41,068 bases of DNA from Desulfobacca acetoxidans. GTDB lineage: Bacteria > Desulfobacterota > Desulfobaccia > Desulfobaccales > 0-14-0-80-60-11. A program made the translations under genes and the position numbers. Positions 1 through 9,905 of the stretch are shown one piece after another. The notes below the pieces were generated by a model. It saw only the letters and a list, made by a program, of their open reading frames with translations, was not told where the DNA came from and did not search any database. The stretch's first letter is position 1, and each line of letters begins with the position of its first letter. The stretch is taken from assembly GCA_022736495.1 (NCBI GenBank), contig DZCR01000006.1, positions 1 through 41,068 on the forward strand, written 5' to 3'.

Positions 1-42
1 GAGGGGGAAAGGGCTCTCGCCCTTTGCCCCCTTCCCCAATTT

Positions 43-2268
43 CTACGCCTTAAAGCGCCGCAGGCGCAAAGAATTGGTCACCACGCTGACCGAGCTCATG
101 GCCATGGCGGCGGCGGCCAGGGCCGGGTTGAGGGTCCAGCCCCAGAGGGGGTAGAAGGCACCCGCGGCTATGGGGATGGCCACGACGTTGTAGCAGAAGG
201 CCCAAAAGAGGTTTTGGCGGATGATGCGCATCATCTGCCGGGAGAGTTTGATGGCTGCGGGGATCAGGTCCAGGTCGTCCCGGATTAGCGTTAAATCCGC
301 AGCCTCTAAGGCCACGTCGGCGCCGGTGCCCAGGGCGATGCCGACGTCGGCCGCGGCCAGGGCCGGGGCGTCGTTGATGCCGTCGCCCACCATGGCCACC
401 ACTTCGCCTTGGGCTTGCAGGTCCGTCACTTTTTGGGCCTTGTCGCCGGGGAGCACTTCCGCCAGCACGTCCTCGATGCCGATACTTTTGGCCACCGCCG
501 CGGCGGTCATCTGGTTGTCGCCGCTCAACAGCAGGATCTTCAGCCCCATTTCTTTTAAGGCGGCCACGGTCTGGGCGGCTCGGGGTTTCAGGGTGTCGGC
601 CGCGGCAATGACGCCCACGGGCTTGCCGGCAACGGCCAGAAAGATGGCGGTTTTGCCTTCCCGGGAGAGCTGGTCCTGCTGTTGGGTGAGCCGCGAGGTG
701 GCGATGCCTTTCTGGGAGAGGAAGGCCAGGTTCCCCAGGATTACTTCCTGACCGTCGATTTCGGCCTCTACTCCCATGCCCGGCACGGCCTGGAAATCCT
801 CAACAGATGGCAAGGTCAGGGCTTGATCCGCGGCGGCGTGAGTGACGGCCTCAGCCAGGGGGTGCTCCGATTTTTCCTCCAGGGCCGCGGCAACGGCCAA
901 CACCCGCTCTGCGCTCCAGTGCTCCCAGGTGCGGACGTCGGTTACTTGGGGAGTGCCCCGGGTGAGGGTGCCGGTTTTATCAAAAATGACGGTAGTGAGG
1001 CGGAAGGCCCGCTCCAGAGGTTCGCCGCCCCGCATGAGGATGCCCAACTCCGCGCCCCGGCCTGAGCCCACCATGACGGCGGTGGGGGTGGCCAGGCCCA
1101 TGGCGCAGGGGCAGGCGATGATGAGCACCGCCACCATGCCGATAACGGCCCGGCTGAAGTGCGGCGGCGGCCCCCAATTGAGCCAGGCCAGGAAGGTCGC
1201 AGCCGCCAGGGTCATGACCACCGGCACGAAGATGCCCGCCACCTTATCCACCAGGCGCTCGATGGGGGCTTTGCTGGTCTGGGCCTCCTCCACCAGCCGG
1301 ATGATCTGGGAAAGCACCATGTCCCGGCCCACCCGGGTGGCCGTGAAGACCAAAAACCCCCGGTGATTCAAGGTGGCGCCCCAGACTTCGGACCCCGGTT
1401 CCTTGGCCGCGGGCAGGCTCTCGCCGGTGAGCATGGATTCATCCACGCTGCTGTTGCCTTCCGCCACAACGCCGTCCACGGGGATTTTCTCACCCGGCCG
1501 CACCACCACCAGGTCGCCCACCGCCACTTCAGCCAGGGGCACTTCCAGTTCCTGGCCGTCCCGGCGCACCCGGGCAACGGGCGGGGCCAGAGCAAAGAGG
1601 CGGCGAAGCGCTTCCGAGGCCCGGCCCCGGGTGCGGGCTTCCAGCCAGCGGCCCAGGAGGATAAAGGTAATGATCATCACCGCGGTGTCGTAGTAGACCG
1701 CGGGGGCGTGGCCCGCGGCGGCCACGCTCTCGGGAAAGAAGGTGACCCAGGCGGAGTAGCAGTAGGCGGCGGAAGTGCCCAGGGCCACCAGGGTATCCAT
1801 GTTGGCGGACAGGTGCCGGGCGGCGCTCACGGCCCCGATAAAAAACGGCGCGCCGGAGTAAAACATCACCGGGGTGGCAAAAATAAGCAGGATAAAGGCC
1901 ATGGTCCGGTGGTCGAGGCCGATGGCATTGACCACCGGGGGGATCATGAAGATCCATACCGGCAGACTCAGGATGAGAGCCAGGAGGAAGCGGCGGCGGA
2001 ATTCTTTGACTTCGGCCTCAGGCGATTTCGGGGCTTGCTGTTCTTTAGACGCGGCTTCCACTTCGTAGCCCGCGTCGGTCACCACCTGGGTGAGGGCGTC
2101 CGGAGTGGTCAGGCGGGGATTATAGCGAATCCTGGCCTGACGGGTGGCGAGGTTGACGGTGGCCAGTTCCACCCCGGGGGCGGCGGTCAGAGCCCGCTCC
2201 ACTCGGGCCACGCAGGCGGCGCAGTGCATGCCGCCTACGGAGAAGGTGATTTCTTCAGTCGAGGCCAT
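43..2268 (-). CDS. copA: Cu+-translocating P-type ATPase (P1B-1)
   Basis: Exports cytosolic Cu(I) across the inner membrane using ATP. The 741-residue product has an N-terminal heavy-metal domain with GMHCAAC (residues 13-19), then membrane segments, the actuator loop TGES (281-284), the CPC metal-site motif (386-388), the phosphorylation site DKTGT (430-434), the nucleotide-binding HP (469-470) and GDGIND (628-633). Near the C-terminus YN (693-694) and MxxSS (723-727) complete the Cu+ signature. The length is typical of a CopA with a single metal-binding domain. The frame stays open upstream to about 2841, but that extension is antisense to the peptidase gene and lacks conserved domains. The start is therefore placed at the ATG directly before the heavy-metal domain. 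It is divergent from the M23 peptidase gene, with an 81-bp gap. Family and metal class are clear; physiological regulation is not visible. Confidence 0.95.
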   Translation of the reverse strand: MASTEEITFSVGGMHCAACVARVERALTAAPGVELATVNLATRQARIRYNPRLTTPDALTQVVTDAGYEVEAASKEQQAPKSPEAEVKEFRRRFLLALILSLPVWIFMIPPVVNAIGLDHRTMAFILLIFATPVMFYSGAPFFIGAVSAARHLSANMDTLVALGTSAAYCYSAWVTFFPESVAAAGHAPAVYYDTAVMIITFILLGRWLEARTRGRASEALRRLFALAPPVARVRRDGQELEVPLAEVAVGDLVVVRPGEKIPVDGVVAEGNSSVDESMLTGESLPAAKEPGSEVWGATLNHRGFLVFTATRVGRDMVLSQIIRLVEEAQTSKAPIERLVDKVAGIFVPVVMTLAAATFLAWLNWGPPPHFSRAVIGMVAVLIIACPCAMGLATPTAVMVGSGRGAELGILMRGGEPLERAFRLTTVIFDKTGTLTRGTPQVTDVRTWEHWSAERVLAVAAALEEKSEHPLAEAVTHAAADQALTLPSVEDFQAVPGMGVEAEIDGQEVILGNLAFLSQKGIATSRLTQQQDQLSREGKTAIFLAVAGKPVGVIAAADTLKPRAAQTVAALKEMGLKILLLSGDNQMTAAAVAKSIGIEDVLAEVLPGDKAQKVTDLQAQGEVVAMVGDGINDAPALAAADVGIALGTGADVALEAADLTLIRDDLDLIPAAIKLSRQMMRIIRQNLFWAFCYNVVAIPIAAGAFYPLWGWTLNPALAAAAMAMSSVSVVTNSLRLRRFKA

Positions 2269-2314
2269 GGGCCGTTCCGTTGCGGTGCAGAGTTTTGGGT
2301 AAGGCCCGCCCTTG

Positions 2315-2343
2315 TTGCTCCCGGGGCCTATACCTGATACTAT
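2315..2343 (+). promoter_or_regulatory. Possible sigma-70 promoter for the M23 peptidase gene
   Basis: TTGCTC (2315-2320) and TACTAT (2338-2343) are separated by 17 nt. The -10 box ends only 6 nt before the ATG, so transcription from it would give a leaderless or almost leaderless mRNA. This agrees with the lack of a recognisable Shine-Dalgarno sequence there. Both boxes match only 4 of 6 consensus bases, so this is tentative. Confidence 0.3.
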
Positions 2344-2349
2344 ACCTCC

Positions 2350-3816
2350 ATGGGCAAGAAATGGAAACAGCGTTGGGGACGAAGAGTTGGCTATGTGGTG
2401 TGGAGCGCGGTGGGGCTGGGCCTCCTTGCCGGGTTGGTGTGGCTGGCGGTGGGGCACCTGGACTTCGACGCCCCCACGGTGGCGCTGAAAACCCCGGTGG
2501 AGGTGGTGGGGGCTAAAACCGTCCTGACGGTAACTGCCGCAGACCAGGACAGCGGTTTGAAAGGGGTCAAGGCCACCTTTTCCCAGGGGGGGCAAAGCAA
2601 GGTGGTGCTGGATCGCACCTTTCCGCCGGGAGGCGGCAAGGGTGAGACCGTAGACCTGCCGGTGACCCTGGAACCCAAGGCTTTGGGTTTCCAGGAGGGC
2701 AAGGCCACCCTGGCCGTCGAGGTCTGGGACCGCTCCTGGCGCCACCTGTTCCGGGGGCGCACCGCCGCGCTCCGCCGGGAAGTGGTCATCGACCTGGTGC
2801 CGGTCAATCTGACCTATCAGGGGGTGAGCCACCTGCTTCATGCCGGGGGGACTGGCGTGATTTGCTACCGACTCAACAAAGAGGTCAAAGAGTCAGGGGT
2901 CCTGGTGGGGGGCCGGTTCTTTCAAGGTTTCCCCAACCTCAAGGGGGCTAAAGGGGACTATGTGGTGCTGTTTGCGGTCCCCCAGGAAGGACCCAATACC
3001 TTCCCGGTGGAACTGGTGGCCCGGCCGTCCCTGGGCAATGAAATCCAGCAGGCGGTGTCATTGAAGTCCAAGCCCCGGAAGTGGCGGAATGACAGCATCA
3101 ACCTCTCCGATGGCTTTCTGCGGCAGGTGGCAACCAAGAAGCTTGCCGGGTCCAACCCCAACGATCTTTTGGGGTCATATCTGGAGGTTAATCGGAACCT
3201 GCGTAAGCTTAACCACGAGACCTTCCAGAAGGTGTGCTCCCACAGCAGCCCCCAGCCTTTATGGACAGGAGCCTTTCAGCGGTTTTACGGCAAACCCATG
3301 GCCCGGTTCGGCGACCGGCGCACCTATATGTTCCAGGGCAAAGCCGTGGATCACCAGATGCATCTGGGCGAGGACCTGGCTTCCTTGATCAACAGCCCGG
3401 TATACGCCGGCAACAACGGCGTGGTGGTCTATGCCGATGCCCTGGGGATTTACGGCAATACGGTAATGTTGGACCACGGCTTGGGGGTCTTCTCCAGCTA
3501 TAGCCACCTGAACAAAATTGACGCGAAGGTGGGAGACAGAGTTGAAAAAGGCGCAGTCCTGGGGCAAACTGGCGTAACGGGCCTGGCCTTCGGTGACCAT
3601 CTGCATTTTGCCATCAACCTCCAGGGTGAGTTTGTGGACCCCCTGGAATGGTGGGACCCCCACTGGATTAGGGACCAGGTGGAGGGGGTCTGGGTCCATG
3701 CCGGAGCCCCGGTGGCGCAAGCCGCAACTGCGGAAAGCGAGCCACAAAAGGCCACGGGCAAGAAAAAGTCTGGCAAGACCAAAGGGAAAGCGAACGGCAA
3801 AAAGAAGAAAAAATGA
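2350..3816 (+). CDS. Membrane-anchored M23 (LytM-type) metallopeptidase
   Basis: Probable cell-wall endopeptidase or division/envelope factor acting outside the inner membrane. The 488-residue product starts with a basic stretch and one membrane segment (about residues 14-35). An Ig-like or unassigned middle region follows, then a C-terminal M23 domain (about 330-450) that keeps zinc-ligand motifs: HxxxD in the segment HLGED and the late HLHF. A very lysine-rich tail (about 460-488) ends the protein. The substrate is unknown. It is transcribed away from copA with no obvious functional link. The catalytic residues appear intact, so it is probably an active enzyme rather than an EnvC/NlpD-type degenerate activator, but sequence alone does not settle this. 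Confidence 0.88.
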   Translation: MGKKWKQRWGRRVGYVVWSAVGLGLLAGLVWLAVGHLDFDAPTVALKTPVEVVGAKTVLTVTAADQDSGLKGVKATFSQGGQSKVVLDRTFPPGGGKGETVDLPVTLEPKALGFQEGKATLAVEVWDRSWRHLFRGRTAALRREVVIDLVPVNLTYQGVSHLLHAGGTGVICYRLNKEVKESGVLVGGRFFQGFPNLKGAKGDYVVLFAVPQEGPNTFPVELVARPSLGNEIQQAVSLKSKPRKWRNDSINLSDGFLRQVATKKLAGSNPNDLLGSYLEVNRNLRKLNHETFQKVCSHSSPQPLWTGAFQRFYGKPMARFGDRRTYMFQGKAVDHQMHLGEDLASLINSPVYAGNNGVVVYADALGIYGNTVMLDHGLGVFSSYSHLNKIDAKVGDRVEKGAVLGQTGVTGLAFGDHLHFAINLQGEFVDPLEWWDPHWIRDQVEGVWVHAGAPVAQAATAESEPQKATGKKKSGKTKGKANGKKKKK

Positions 3817-3864
3817 CGGCCTGGCTTAATCAAGGCCCCAGGACCAGGGAGAAGCGAGACCCAG

Positions 3865-3888
3865 AAGACCCCGGAGTCCTGGGGTCTT
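3865..3888 (+). terminator. Hairpin downstream of the M23 peptidase gene
   Basis: A 10-bp stem (one G-T wobble) with a 4-nt AGTC loop: the outer arms AAGACCCC (3865-3872) and GGGGTCTT (3881-3888) are perfect inverted repeats. The following T-tract is weak (TTGT), so termination may be inefficient. Confidence 0.45.
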
Positions 3889-3978
3889 GTCGGTTAAAGG
3901 GGACCGGCCTCAACCTCGCCGGCATGAGGGCGAAATGCAAGTTCGGCTCAACCCAACGCGAAACTGAGAGAAACGACA

Positions 3979-4587
3979 ATGATTATCAAGATCAACCCCG
4001 ACAATCCCCAGGAGCGCCTGCTGCGCAAAGCCGTTGAGGTGCTTACCGGGGGGGGCCTCATCGCCTACCCGACGGACACCTGTTACGCCATCGGCTGCGA
4101 TTTGTATAACCTCAAGGGCATTAACCGGATTTACCATCTCAAGCGCCAACCTTTAAGCAAGCCCTTCAGTATTATCTGCCAGGATTTGAAGAACATCAGC
4201 GAATACGCCCGGGTAGGCAACTATGCCTACAAGGTCATGAAGCGTCTGTTGCCCGGCCCCTACACTTTTGTGCTGGAGGCCTCCCGCCAGGTGCCCAAGA
4301 TTCTCCAGACCAAGCGGCGCACCGTGGGCATCCGGGTGCCGGACCATCCCATCGCCCTGGGACTGGTGGAGCTGTTGGGACACCCCATTATCACCACCAC
4401 TGCGGCCTTGCCGGACCAACCGGTGGAGAGCGATCCTTACGAGATCGAGATCAAGTTCAAGCCTCACCTGGAGTTGGTGATCGACGGCGGTATCATCCTG
4501 CCGGATCCGTCCAGTATTATCGCCTTCTTCGATGACGCCCCCGAAGTGCTCCGGGAAGGCAAGGGGGATGTCAGCGAGTTTGCGTGA
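3979..4587 (+). CDS. YciO/Sua5/YrdC-family protein
   Basis: Belongs to the threonylcarbamoyl-AMP synthase fold family, whose Sua5/TsaC members make the precursor for tRNA t6A. The 202-residue protein is a single YrdC domain with no Sua5 C-terminal domain. It keeps the nucleotide-site segment around YPTDTCYAIGCD (residues 29-40) and KRQPLSKPF. The usual TSAN motif of TsaC is replaced by TTAAL, which points to the YciO branch, where the role in t6A metabolism is less certain. A weak GAGAG Shine-Dalgarno lies before the ATG. It stands alone between the peptidase gene and an ABC relic, so context does not refine the function. Confidence 0.85.
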   Translation: MIIKINPDNPQERLLRKAVEVLTGGGLIAYPTDTCYAIGCDLYNLKGINRIYHLKRQPLSKPFSIICQDLKNISEYARVGNYAYKVMKRLLPGPYTFVLEASRQVPKILQTKRRTVGIRVPDHPIALGLVELLGHPIITTTAALPDQPVESDPYEIEIKFKPHLELVIDGGIILPDPSSIIAFFDDAPEVLREGKGDVSEFA

Positions 4588-4675
4588 AACGGACGCTGGT
4601 TTTGCAAGACTACTTTGGCAGCGGATTTGCGGCGATTGCCAAAAGTTCGTCCCTTTTATTCCCTCTACCCTGCGC

Positions 4676-4828
4676 CTGGCTCGCCTTTGCCCCCGCCTGG
4701 TTCTCCTGGACCGGGGTAAGATCGTGGCGGACGGCCCGCCGGACCTGGTGCTGCGGGAGGGGCCCAACGGCAGCGGCAAGACCACCGTGCTCAAGCTCCT
4801 GAGGGGCTTATTGACTCCTCAAACCGGA
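4676..4828 (+). pseudogene. ABC transporter ATPase relic
   Basis: A short open stretch reads like pieces of an ABC ATPase in the wrong order. A segment typical of the domain's end (PRLVLLDRGKIVADG) is followed directly by a Walker A segment that belongs near the start (GPNGSGKTTVLKLLRGLL). No Walker B or signature motif is present. The simplest explanation is a deletion that fused the end of one ATPase module to the start of another, in the style of CbiO/EcfA genes. The remainder of 4588-4949 has no supportable gene. Confidence 0.5.
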
Positions 4829-4949
4829 AATAATTCCCAGGGTTGCGGACCGCGGCAAGATTCCTTATGTTAGGGTAGGCGCGGCAGGTCATCGATCGGT
4901 CAGACAGAAAGCTGACCGCGACCGCTGCCAGCCGACGAAAGGGTGTTCC

Positions 4950-5666
4950 ATGGGCATTGGCGACCTCAAACCAGAACCGCATTGGCATCATGACGATCAG
5001 ACCTTCTTGAACTATCACTTCATCGAGGTCCTGGTCTTCCTCTTTCTCATCGTGCCTTCCATGGTTCTGTCGTTTTTGATCAGAACCAAGTTGGGCGGCC
5101 TGGACTTCGTCTCCATGGCCAGCGCCATCATCGTCCGGGACCTGGCTCTGATCAGCCTGGTCTTTTATTTTATCTGGCGCAATGGCGAAACCCTGCGGGA
5201 CCTGGGCTGGACCTGGAAAAACGGCTGGAGGGATGTGTTCCTGGGACTGGCCCTGTTCCTGCCCTTCACTTATGTGGCCAATGTCCTGGAGAGTATCTTG
5301 CGGCAAGCCGGCCTCTCCGTGCCGGCCGCGCAGCCGTCCTTCTTGACCGTGCACGGGCCTCATGAAATAGTGCTGGGAATAGTATTGGTGATCGTTGTGG
5401 CCCTGGCTGAGGAGACCATTTTTCGGGGCTATCTCTTGCTGCGTTTTCAGGGCGCTCATCTGGGTCTCCTGGCAGCGGCCTTGCTGAGTTCCGTGATCTT
5501 TTCCCTGGGCCATGGCTATGAAGGGACCGCCGGAGTCATCACGGTGGGCTACATGGGGCTGACCTTTGCCCTGATCTATCTGTGGCGGGGCAGCCTGGTG
5601 GCGCCGGTCATCTTGCATTTCCTGCAGGATTTTTCCGGGATCGTCCTTCCGGCCCTGCTCAAATGA
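4950..5666 (+). CDS. CPBP-family intramembrane metalloprotease
   Basis: A polytopic membrane protein of 238 residues related to the type II CAAX prenyl endopeptidase/bacteriocin-processing (CPBP, ABI) family. It shows the family catalytic motifs in order: EETIFRGY (EExxxR), FSLGHG with a conserved His, and a last His in HFLQD. Several hydrophobic segments surround them. The substrate is unknown; bacterial members act in peptide maturation, immunity or envelope processes. An AAAGGG Shine-Dalgarno-like sequence precedes the ATG. It is followed 42 nt later by zwf but has no obvious link to it. Confidence 0.88.
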   Translation: MGIGDLKPEPHWHHDDQTFLNYHFIEVLVFLFLIVPSMVLSFLIRTKLGGLDFVSMASAIIVRDLALISLVFYFIWRNGETLRDLGWTWKNGWRDVFLGLALFLPFTYVANVLESILRQAGLSVPAAQPSFLTVHGPHEIVLGIVLVIVVALAEETIFRGYLLLRFQGAHLGLLAAALLSSVIFSLGHGYEGTAGVITVGYMGLTFALIYLWRGSLVAPVILHFLQDFSGIVLPALLK

Positions 5667-5708
5667 AAGCCGAGGGGATCGGCCAGGAATTCAAAATTAG
5701 GGGTTTTT

Positions 5709-7178
5709 ATGACTATCGTTCGGGCCCATAATGTAGACCCTCTCCTGTTCGTGGTCCTGGGGGCCACCAGTGACCTGATGCGGCGCAAACTCCTGCCGGC
5801 CCTCGCCCAGTTGCGGGGCGGCGGGGCCGGGCGCGCCCCCCTGATCATCCTGGGGGTATCCCGGCAGACCGGACTGACGGATGAAGGCTTCCGGACCCAA
5901 GCCCGGCAGGCCTTGGCCTCTGCCTCTCCGTTGAGCGAGGCCTCCGGCCAGTGGTGCGACCAGTGCCTCTTTTTTCAGAGCATAGGAGCGGGGGCCCCCG
6001 AGGATTTCCAGGCCCTGGCGGCTCGCATCCGGGCCCTGGAGGCAGAGCACCATTTGCCCGGCAACCGCGTGTTCTACCTGGCTCTGCCGCCCCTGTCTTA
6101 TCTGCCCACTATCGAGGGCTTGGGTCAGGCGGGTCTCAACCAGGCCCCGGGCTGGAGCCGGCTGGTGGTGGAGAAGCCCTTCGGCAAAGACCTGGACTCC
6201 GCGATCATCCTCAATGAGCAGATCCACCGGTATTTTGACGAATCCCAGATCTTCCGCATCGACCATTACCTGGGCAAAGAAACCGTCCAGAATCTCCTGA
6301 TCTTTCGGTTTGCCAACGCCATCTTTGAGCCCCTTTGGCACCGCAATCTGGTGAAGAGCGTCCAGATTACCGTGGCTGAAAGCCTGGGCGTTGAGGGCCG
6401 AGCCGGCTTTTATGATCAGACCGGCGCCCTCCGGGACATGGTGCAGAACCACCTCACCCAGCTCCTCACCCTCACTGCCATGGAAGTGCCGGTGGCCTTC
6501 GACGCCGAAAGCATTCGCACCGAAAAGGCCAAGGTCTTGCGGGCCATCGCGCCGGTCCGGCCGGAAAACGTGATCTACGGCCAGCATACCCGGGGGAGCG
6601 TCAACGGCCTGGAGGTGGCGGGATACCGGGAAGTTGCGGGGGTCTCTCCTGATTCCCATACCGACACTTTTGTGGCCTTAAAGCTGTTTGTGGAAAACTG
6701 GCGCTGGGAAGGGGTGCCGTTTTATCTGGTGACCGGCAAGCGCCTGCCCCAGCGCTTCACCCAGATAGCCGTGACCTTCCGCTGCCCGCCGGTGTGGGTC
6801 TTTGAGCCCCACTACGCCGGCTCCTGCAGCCCCAATGTCCTGGTATTCACAGTGCAGCCCGACGAAGGCTTCGACCTCCATTTCCAGGTGAAAAACCCGG
6901 GGGAACCCCTGCAACTGAAAACCAAGCGCCTCAGGTATCGTTACTCCGAAGAGGCGGCCTCTCTGCCCGAGGCCTACGAGACCCTGCTCCTGGATATCAT
7001 GGTCGGTGACCAGACCCTGTTTGTGCGGGCCGACGAAGTGGAGTGGGCCTGGCGCATCTACGGCCCGGCCCTGGACCCCCCCCCGGAAAGCGTGCAGTTC
7101 TACCCTGCCGGCGCCTGGGGTCCTCCCGGCGCGGAGCGCATGTTGGAATGGCCGGACCCGGCTTTGCTTTATCGATAG
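5709..7178 (+). CDS. zwf: Glucose-6-phosphate 1-dehydrogenase
   Basis: Oxidises glucose-6-phosphate to 6-phosphogluconolactone with NAD(P)+, the first step of the oxidative pentose-phosphate/Entner-Doudoroff routes, in the cytosol. The 489-residue protein has the N-terminal Rossmann motif as GATSDLMRRKL (a variant of GASGDLxxRK), the active-site segment RIDHYLGKE with the catalytic His and substrate Lys, and the downstream FANAIFEPLW segment. Length is usual for the family. AGGGG lies 7-8 nt upstream of the ATG. No gnd or pgl gene is nearby. The Ser in place of the second conserved Gly of the dinucleotide loop is a mild oddity. Confidence 0.95.
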   Translation: MTIVRAHNVDPLLFVVLGATSDLMRRKLLPALAQLRGGGAGRAPLIILGVSRQTGLTDEGFRTQARQALASASPLSEASGQWCDQCLFFQSIGAGAPEDFQALAARIRALEAEHHLPGNRVFYLALPPLSYLPTIEGLGQAGLNQAPGWSRLVVEKPFGKDLDSAIILNEQIHRYFDESQIFRIDHYLGKETVQNLLIFRFANAIFEPLWHRNLVKSVQITVAESLGVEGRAGFYDQTGALRDMVQNHLTQLLTLTAMEVPVAFDAESIRTEKAKVLRAIAPVRPENVIYGQHTRGSVNGLEVAGYREVAGVSPDSHTDTFVALKLFVENWRWEGVPFYLVTGKRLPQRFTQIAVTFRCPPVWVFEPHYAGSCSPNVLVFTVQPDEGFDLHFQVKNPGEPLQLKTKRLRYRYSEEAASLPEAYETLLLDIMVGDQTLFVRADEVEWAWRIYGPALDPPPESVQFYPAGAWGPPGAERMLEWPDPALLYR

Positions 7179-7245
7179 ACCTGTGGTAGTTTTTCATAAG
7201 GAAAAATCAGCATTGTCAGGTTGAGTTTTTGTAAAGGAAACAGCC

Positions 7246-8052
7246 ATGTGGGTCGCGGCGGTCCAGCTTAACTCCACCCCGAACCAGGAAGCCAACCTGA
7301 GCCGGGCGCAGATGTTGGTGGAGGAAGCCGCCGCCCGGGGTGCGCAACTGGTGGCCTTGCCTGAGCATTTCGCCTGCCTGGGCCGCGAGGCCGACACCGC
7401 GGCTGCGGCCCAGTCCCTGGACGGCCCCCTGGTGAGCCGCTTCCGGGAATTGGCGGGTAAGCTGCGGATTTTGCTCCTCTTGGGCTCCTTTCCCGAGCGC
7501 GCTCCCGGCAAGGCGCGGCCTTATAACACCAGCCTGCTGCTAGGACCCCGGGGGCAGATTCTGGCCCACTACCGCAAGATCCACCTCTTCGACGTGGATT
7601 TGCCCGGCGCCCCGGCGCACCGGGAATCGGAGTGGACCCATCCGGGGGAGGAGGTGGTGGTGGCGGCCCTGCCGGGCGTGTCCTTTACCGCCGGACTGGC
7701 CGTCTGCTATGATCTGCGCTTTCCGGAACTCTTCCGACTCCAGGTCGACCAGGGAGCCAATCTCATCCTGCTGCCCGCGGCGTTTACGGCCACCACCGGC
7801 CGGGACCATTGGGAAGTGCTGCTTAGGGCCCGGGCCATCGAAAATTTATCGTATGTGGTGGCGCCGGCCCAATACGGGGAGCACGTGCCGGGGCGCCTAA
7901 GCTACGGGCGCTCCCTCATCGTTGATCCCTGGGGGACGCCTCTGGCCCAGGCCCCGGACGGCGAAGGGGTTATCTTAGCCCAGCTTGATTATGAACGGCT
8001 GCAGCGCCTGCGCCGGACGTTGCCGGTCCTGCGTCACCGCCGTCTGCGCTGA
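7246..8052 (+). CDS. Carbon-nitrogen hydrolase (nitrilase superfamily, Nit1/omega-amidase type)
   Basis: A cytosolic amidase of 268 residues with the nitrilase-superfamily catalytic triad: Glu in LPEHFA, Lys in YRKIHLFD and Cys in VCYDLRFPE. The Lys region and Cys region together resemble Nit1/NitFhit-type deaminated-glutathione amidases or omega-amidases more than true nitrilases. Substrate assignment remains an inference. An AAAGGAAA ribosome-binding site lies just upstream of the ATG. It follows zwf with a 67-nt gap and precedes an FkbM methyltransferase by 45 nt, so the three may be co-transcribed. Confidence 0.9.
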   Translation: MWVAAVQLNSTPNQEANLSRAQMLVEEAAARGAQLVALPEHFACLGREADTAAAAQSLDGPLVSRFRELAGKLRILLLLGSFPERAPGKARPYNTSLLLGPRGQILAHYRKIHLFDVDLPGAPAHRESEWTHPGEEVVVAALPGVSFTAGLAVCYDLRFPELFRLQVDQGANLILLPAAFTATTGRDHWEVLLRARAIENLSYVVAPAQYGEHVPGRLSYGRSLIVDPWGTPLAQAPDGEGVILAQLDYERLQRLRRTLPVLRHRRLR

Positions 8053-8097
8053 AAAGGCTCGGGGCGGGTTTCAAACCGCCTGTCATCGGAAGGAAAC

Positions 8098-9054
8098 ATG
8101 CCGGAAAATTGGTTTAAACCCGTTGCCCGCAAACTCTTCCGCGGGTATCTCAGCAAATTTCCCCTGCGGGACGGCAAGGCTTTTTTGTATGCGCGCCTCC
8201 ATGCCGGGCTTGCTCCCACCGGCCGCTTTGCCGTAGTCCGGTTGGACAAGGGTTTTACCATGAACCTGGACCTTCAGGACCCGGAGCAGTTAAAGGTCTA
8301 TTTTTACGGGCATTATCACGAGCGCTACGAAGCCGATCTGGTGGCGCGTCTTTTGGAAAACGAGGACGTCTTCTGGGATATCGGCGCCAATGTCGGCTAT
8401 TTTACTTTGGTGGCGGCCGCGGCTTTGGCCAACTGCGGCCAGATTATAGCGTTTGAGCCGGGAAAGAATGCCTACGCCCGGCTTACGGAAAATATCTCGT
8501 TGAATCCCTACGGAAATATCCAGGCCTACCAGGTAGCCGTCAGCGACCGGGAGGGTGAAGCGGTGCTTCACGTCTCAGGTGACATTGCCGACAGCAGCGC
8601 CAGCCTCTTTCAGACGGGCCAGACCCAGGCCGCCCACGAGGTCTGCCGGACGGCGGCCCTGGACCAGTTCCTGCTAGCCGAAGGCGTGCGCCCGCCCACC
8701 CTGATCAAGCTGGACGCCGAAGGAGCGGAGTTGGCCGTGCTCCAGGGCGCACAGAGACTCATCTCCCAGTCCCCCCCCATGTTCCTGATGGAAATGGAGG
8801 AAAAGAATCTCCTGGCTGCGGGCGCCAGCAAAGGGGCCATCCAACAATTCCTCGGCGGCTGCGGCTACCGGGCGGCGCACCTCCGCAAAGGGCGCTGGTA
8901 TGCCACCGACGACCTCGCAGCGGTCAAGGGCCGGAATATCTTCTGGTTCAATCCGGACGATGCGGCCCACCGCCGCAAAGCCGCGCTGCTGCCGGTCATC
9001 GACACCCAGGCGCCGGTGCCGCCGCCTTGCCGCCGCTCCACGATGAACCCGTAG
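8098..9054 (+). CDS. FkbM-family SAM-dependent methyltransferase
   Basis: The 318-residue protein carries the class I methyltransferase motif I as DIGANVGYFTL (about residues 96-106). A motif II-like FEPGKNAYARL follows, then the FkbM hallmark IKLDAEGAELAVLQGA. FkbM enzymes O-methylate sugars or secondary metabolites; the acceptor here is unknown. A GGAAGGAAAC ribosome-binding site precedes the ATG. The last 20 or so residues are proline-rich and unremarkable. The gene is convergent with nikK, whose stop codon lies 10 bp beyond this one. Confidence 0.88.
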   Translation: MPENWFKPVARKLFRGYLSKFPLRDGKAFLYARLHAGLAPTGRFAVVRLDKGFTMNLDLQDPEQLKVYFYGHYHERYEADLVARLLENEDVFWDIGANVGYFTLVAAAALANCGQIIAFEPGKNAYARLTENISLNPYGNIQAYQVAVSDREGEAVLHVSGDIADSSASLFQTGQTQAAHEVCRTAALDQFLLAEGVRPPTLIKLDAEGAELAVLQGAQRLISQSPPMFLMEMEEKNLLAAGASKGAIQQFLGGCGYRAAHLRKGRWYATDDLAAVKGRNIFWFNPDDAAHRRKAALLPVIDTQAPVPPPCRRSTMNP

Positions 9055-9064
9055 TAGGCTTTGC

Positions 9065-9850
9065 CTATTTTGCCGGCGACGGCCAATCGGTAAATTGCGC
9101 CCAGAGTACGGCGCCGTATTCGGCGTCTTTTTTCTTGCCGTCCTGGTCCGGGATGGCCTGCTTTGCAGCGTTTAAGGCGGAGAAGCCCCACCAGCCTGCT
9201 TTGGGCACCGCAAAGGTGAAGACGCCGTTTTTATCGGTTTTTATCACCTGGGTGACAAAATAGTCGTTGGGCGCGGTCACCTTTTTATCGGCATTCCAGA
9301 ATTCCACTTCCACGTCGGCCCCGGCCACGGGTTTCCCTTTGAATTTCACTACCCCCTGGAAGACGTTGCCGGCATAGAGGCCGAAGGGCCGGGTCAGGGG
9401 CACAATTTCCGCCTTGAGGCCCACTTCTGTGTCCCAACCCTCTTCAGCGCCGAACGCACCCACGTAGGTCTTGGTCTGGTGGATGATATATTTATTTTCC
9501 GCGGGCTCCCAGTAAGGCGCGGGATCGAAATAGAAGGCGTACACGCCTGGCTTTTTCAAGGTGTATGTGGTTTTCCAGGCCTGCTTATCCAAGACCTTGG
9601 TTTCCTGGAGGCTGCTTAAGAGGTCGGTTTTTTGTTTTCCGGAGAGCACGCCGAACTGCTTGGGCTTAGCCATGTCCATGCCATTTTGCTCAAAGGGGTG
9701 GCAAAAGGCCAGGGTCAGTCCCAGGTTGGGGTTGTCGCCCTGCATTACCATGGAGCGGTCGGGCAGGATCAGCCCGAAATGAGCCTGGCAGACCCCGGCC
9801 AGGCCGAAGAAGAGCATCAGGCCTAGAGAAAGTGCGACAGAACGTTTCAT
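9065..9850 (-). CDS. nikK: NikK-like periplasmic DUF4198 protein of a nickel ECF transporter
   Basis: The 261-residue secreted protein has a signal peptide (about residues 1-22, ending GVCQA) and a DUF4198-type beta-rich body. It begins HFGLILPD and includes a carboxypeptidase-regulatory-like segment near GKPVAGADVEVEFW. NikK proteins are auxiliary periplasmic components found with nickel-specific ECF systems in sulfate-reducing bacteria. Histidines near the mature N-terminus could bind metal. The start is set by GGAGGGAG placed 5-8 nt before the ATG; the open frame extends further upstream without support. It is the last gene of the nikMLQOK operon. Confidence 0.82.
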   Translation of the reverse strand: MKRSVALSLGLMLFFGLAGVCQAHFGLILPDRSMVMQGDNPNLGLTLAFCHPFEQNGMDMAKPKQFGVLSGKQKTDLLSSLQETKVLDKQAWKTTYTLKKPGVYAFYFDPAPYWEPAENKYIIHQTKTYVGAFGAEEGWDTEVGLKAEIVPLTRPFGLYAGNVFQGVVKFKGKPVAGADVEVEFWNADKKVTAPNDYFVTQVIKTDKNGVFTFAVPKAGWWGFSALNAAKQAIPDQDGKKKDAEYGAVLWAQFTDWPSPAK

Positions 9851-9905
9851 AAAGCTCCCTCCATTTTTTTGCGATTTTGCGCAGGCAGAACCCGCAGATA
9901 CATGA

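Noticed and set aside
1..42. A terminator just after copA
   Set aside because: Only 42 bases are available; GGGGGAAAGGG and CCCCCTTCCCC could pair, but the arrangement cannot be judged without sequence beyond the window.
1159..2337. Long plus-strand open frame opposite copA
   Set aside because: The translation is low-complexity (His/Gly/Gln-rich) without a recognisable fold; copA on the other strand explains the region.
2269..2841. An upstream extension of copA giving a 932-residue protein
   Set aside because: It is antisense to the M23 peptidase, has no domain and is rich in His, Gly and Pro as antisense frames of GC-rich genes usually are. The heavy-metal domain begins right after ATG 2268.
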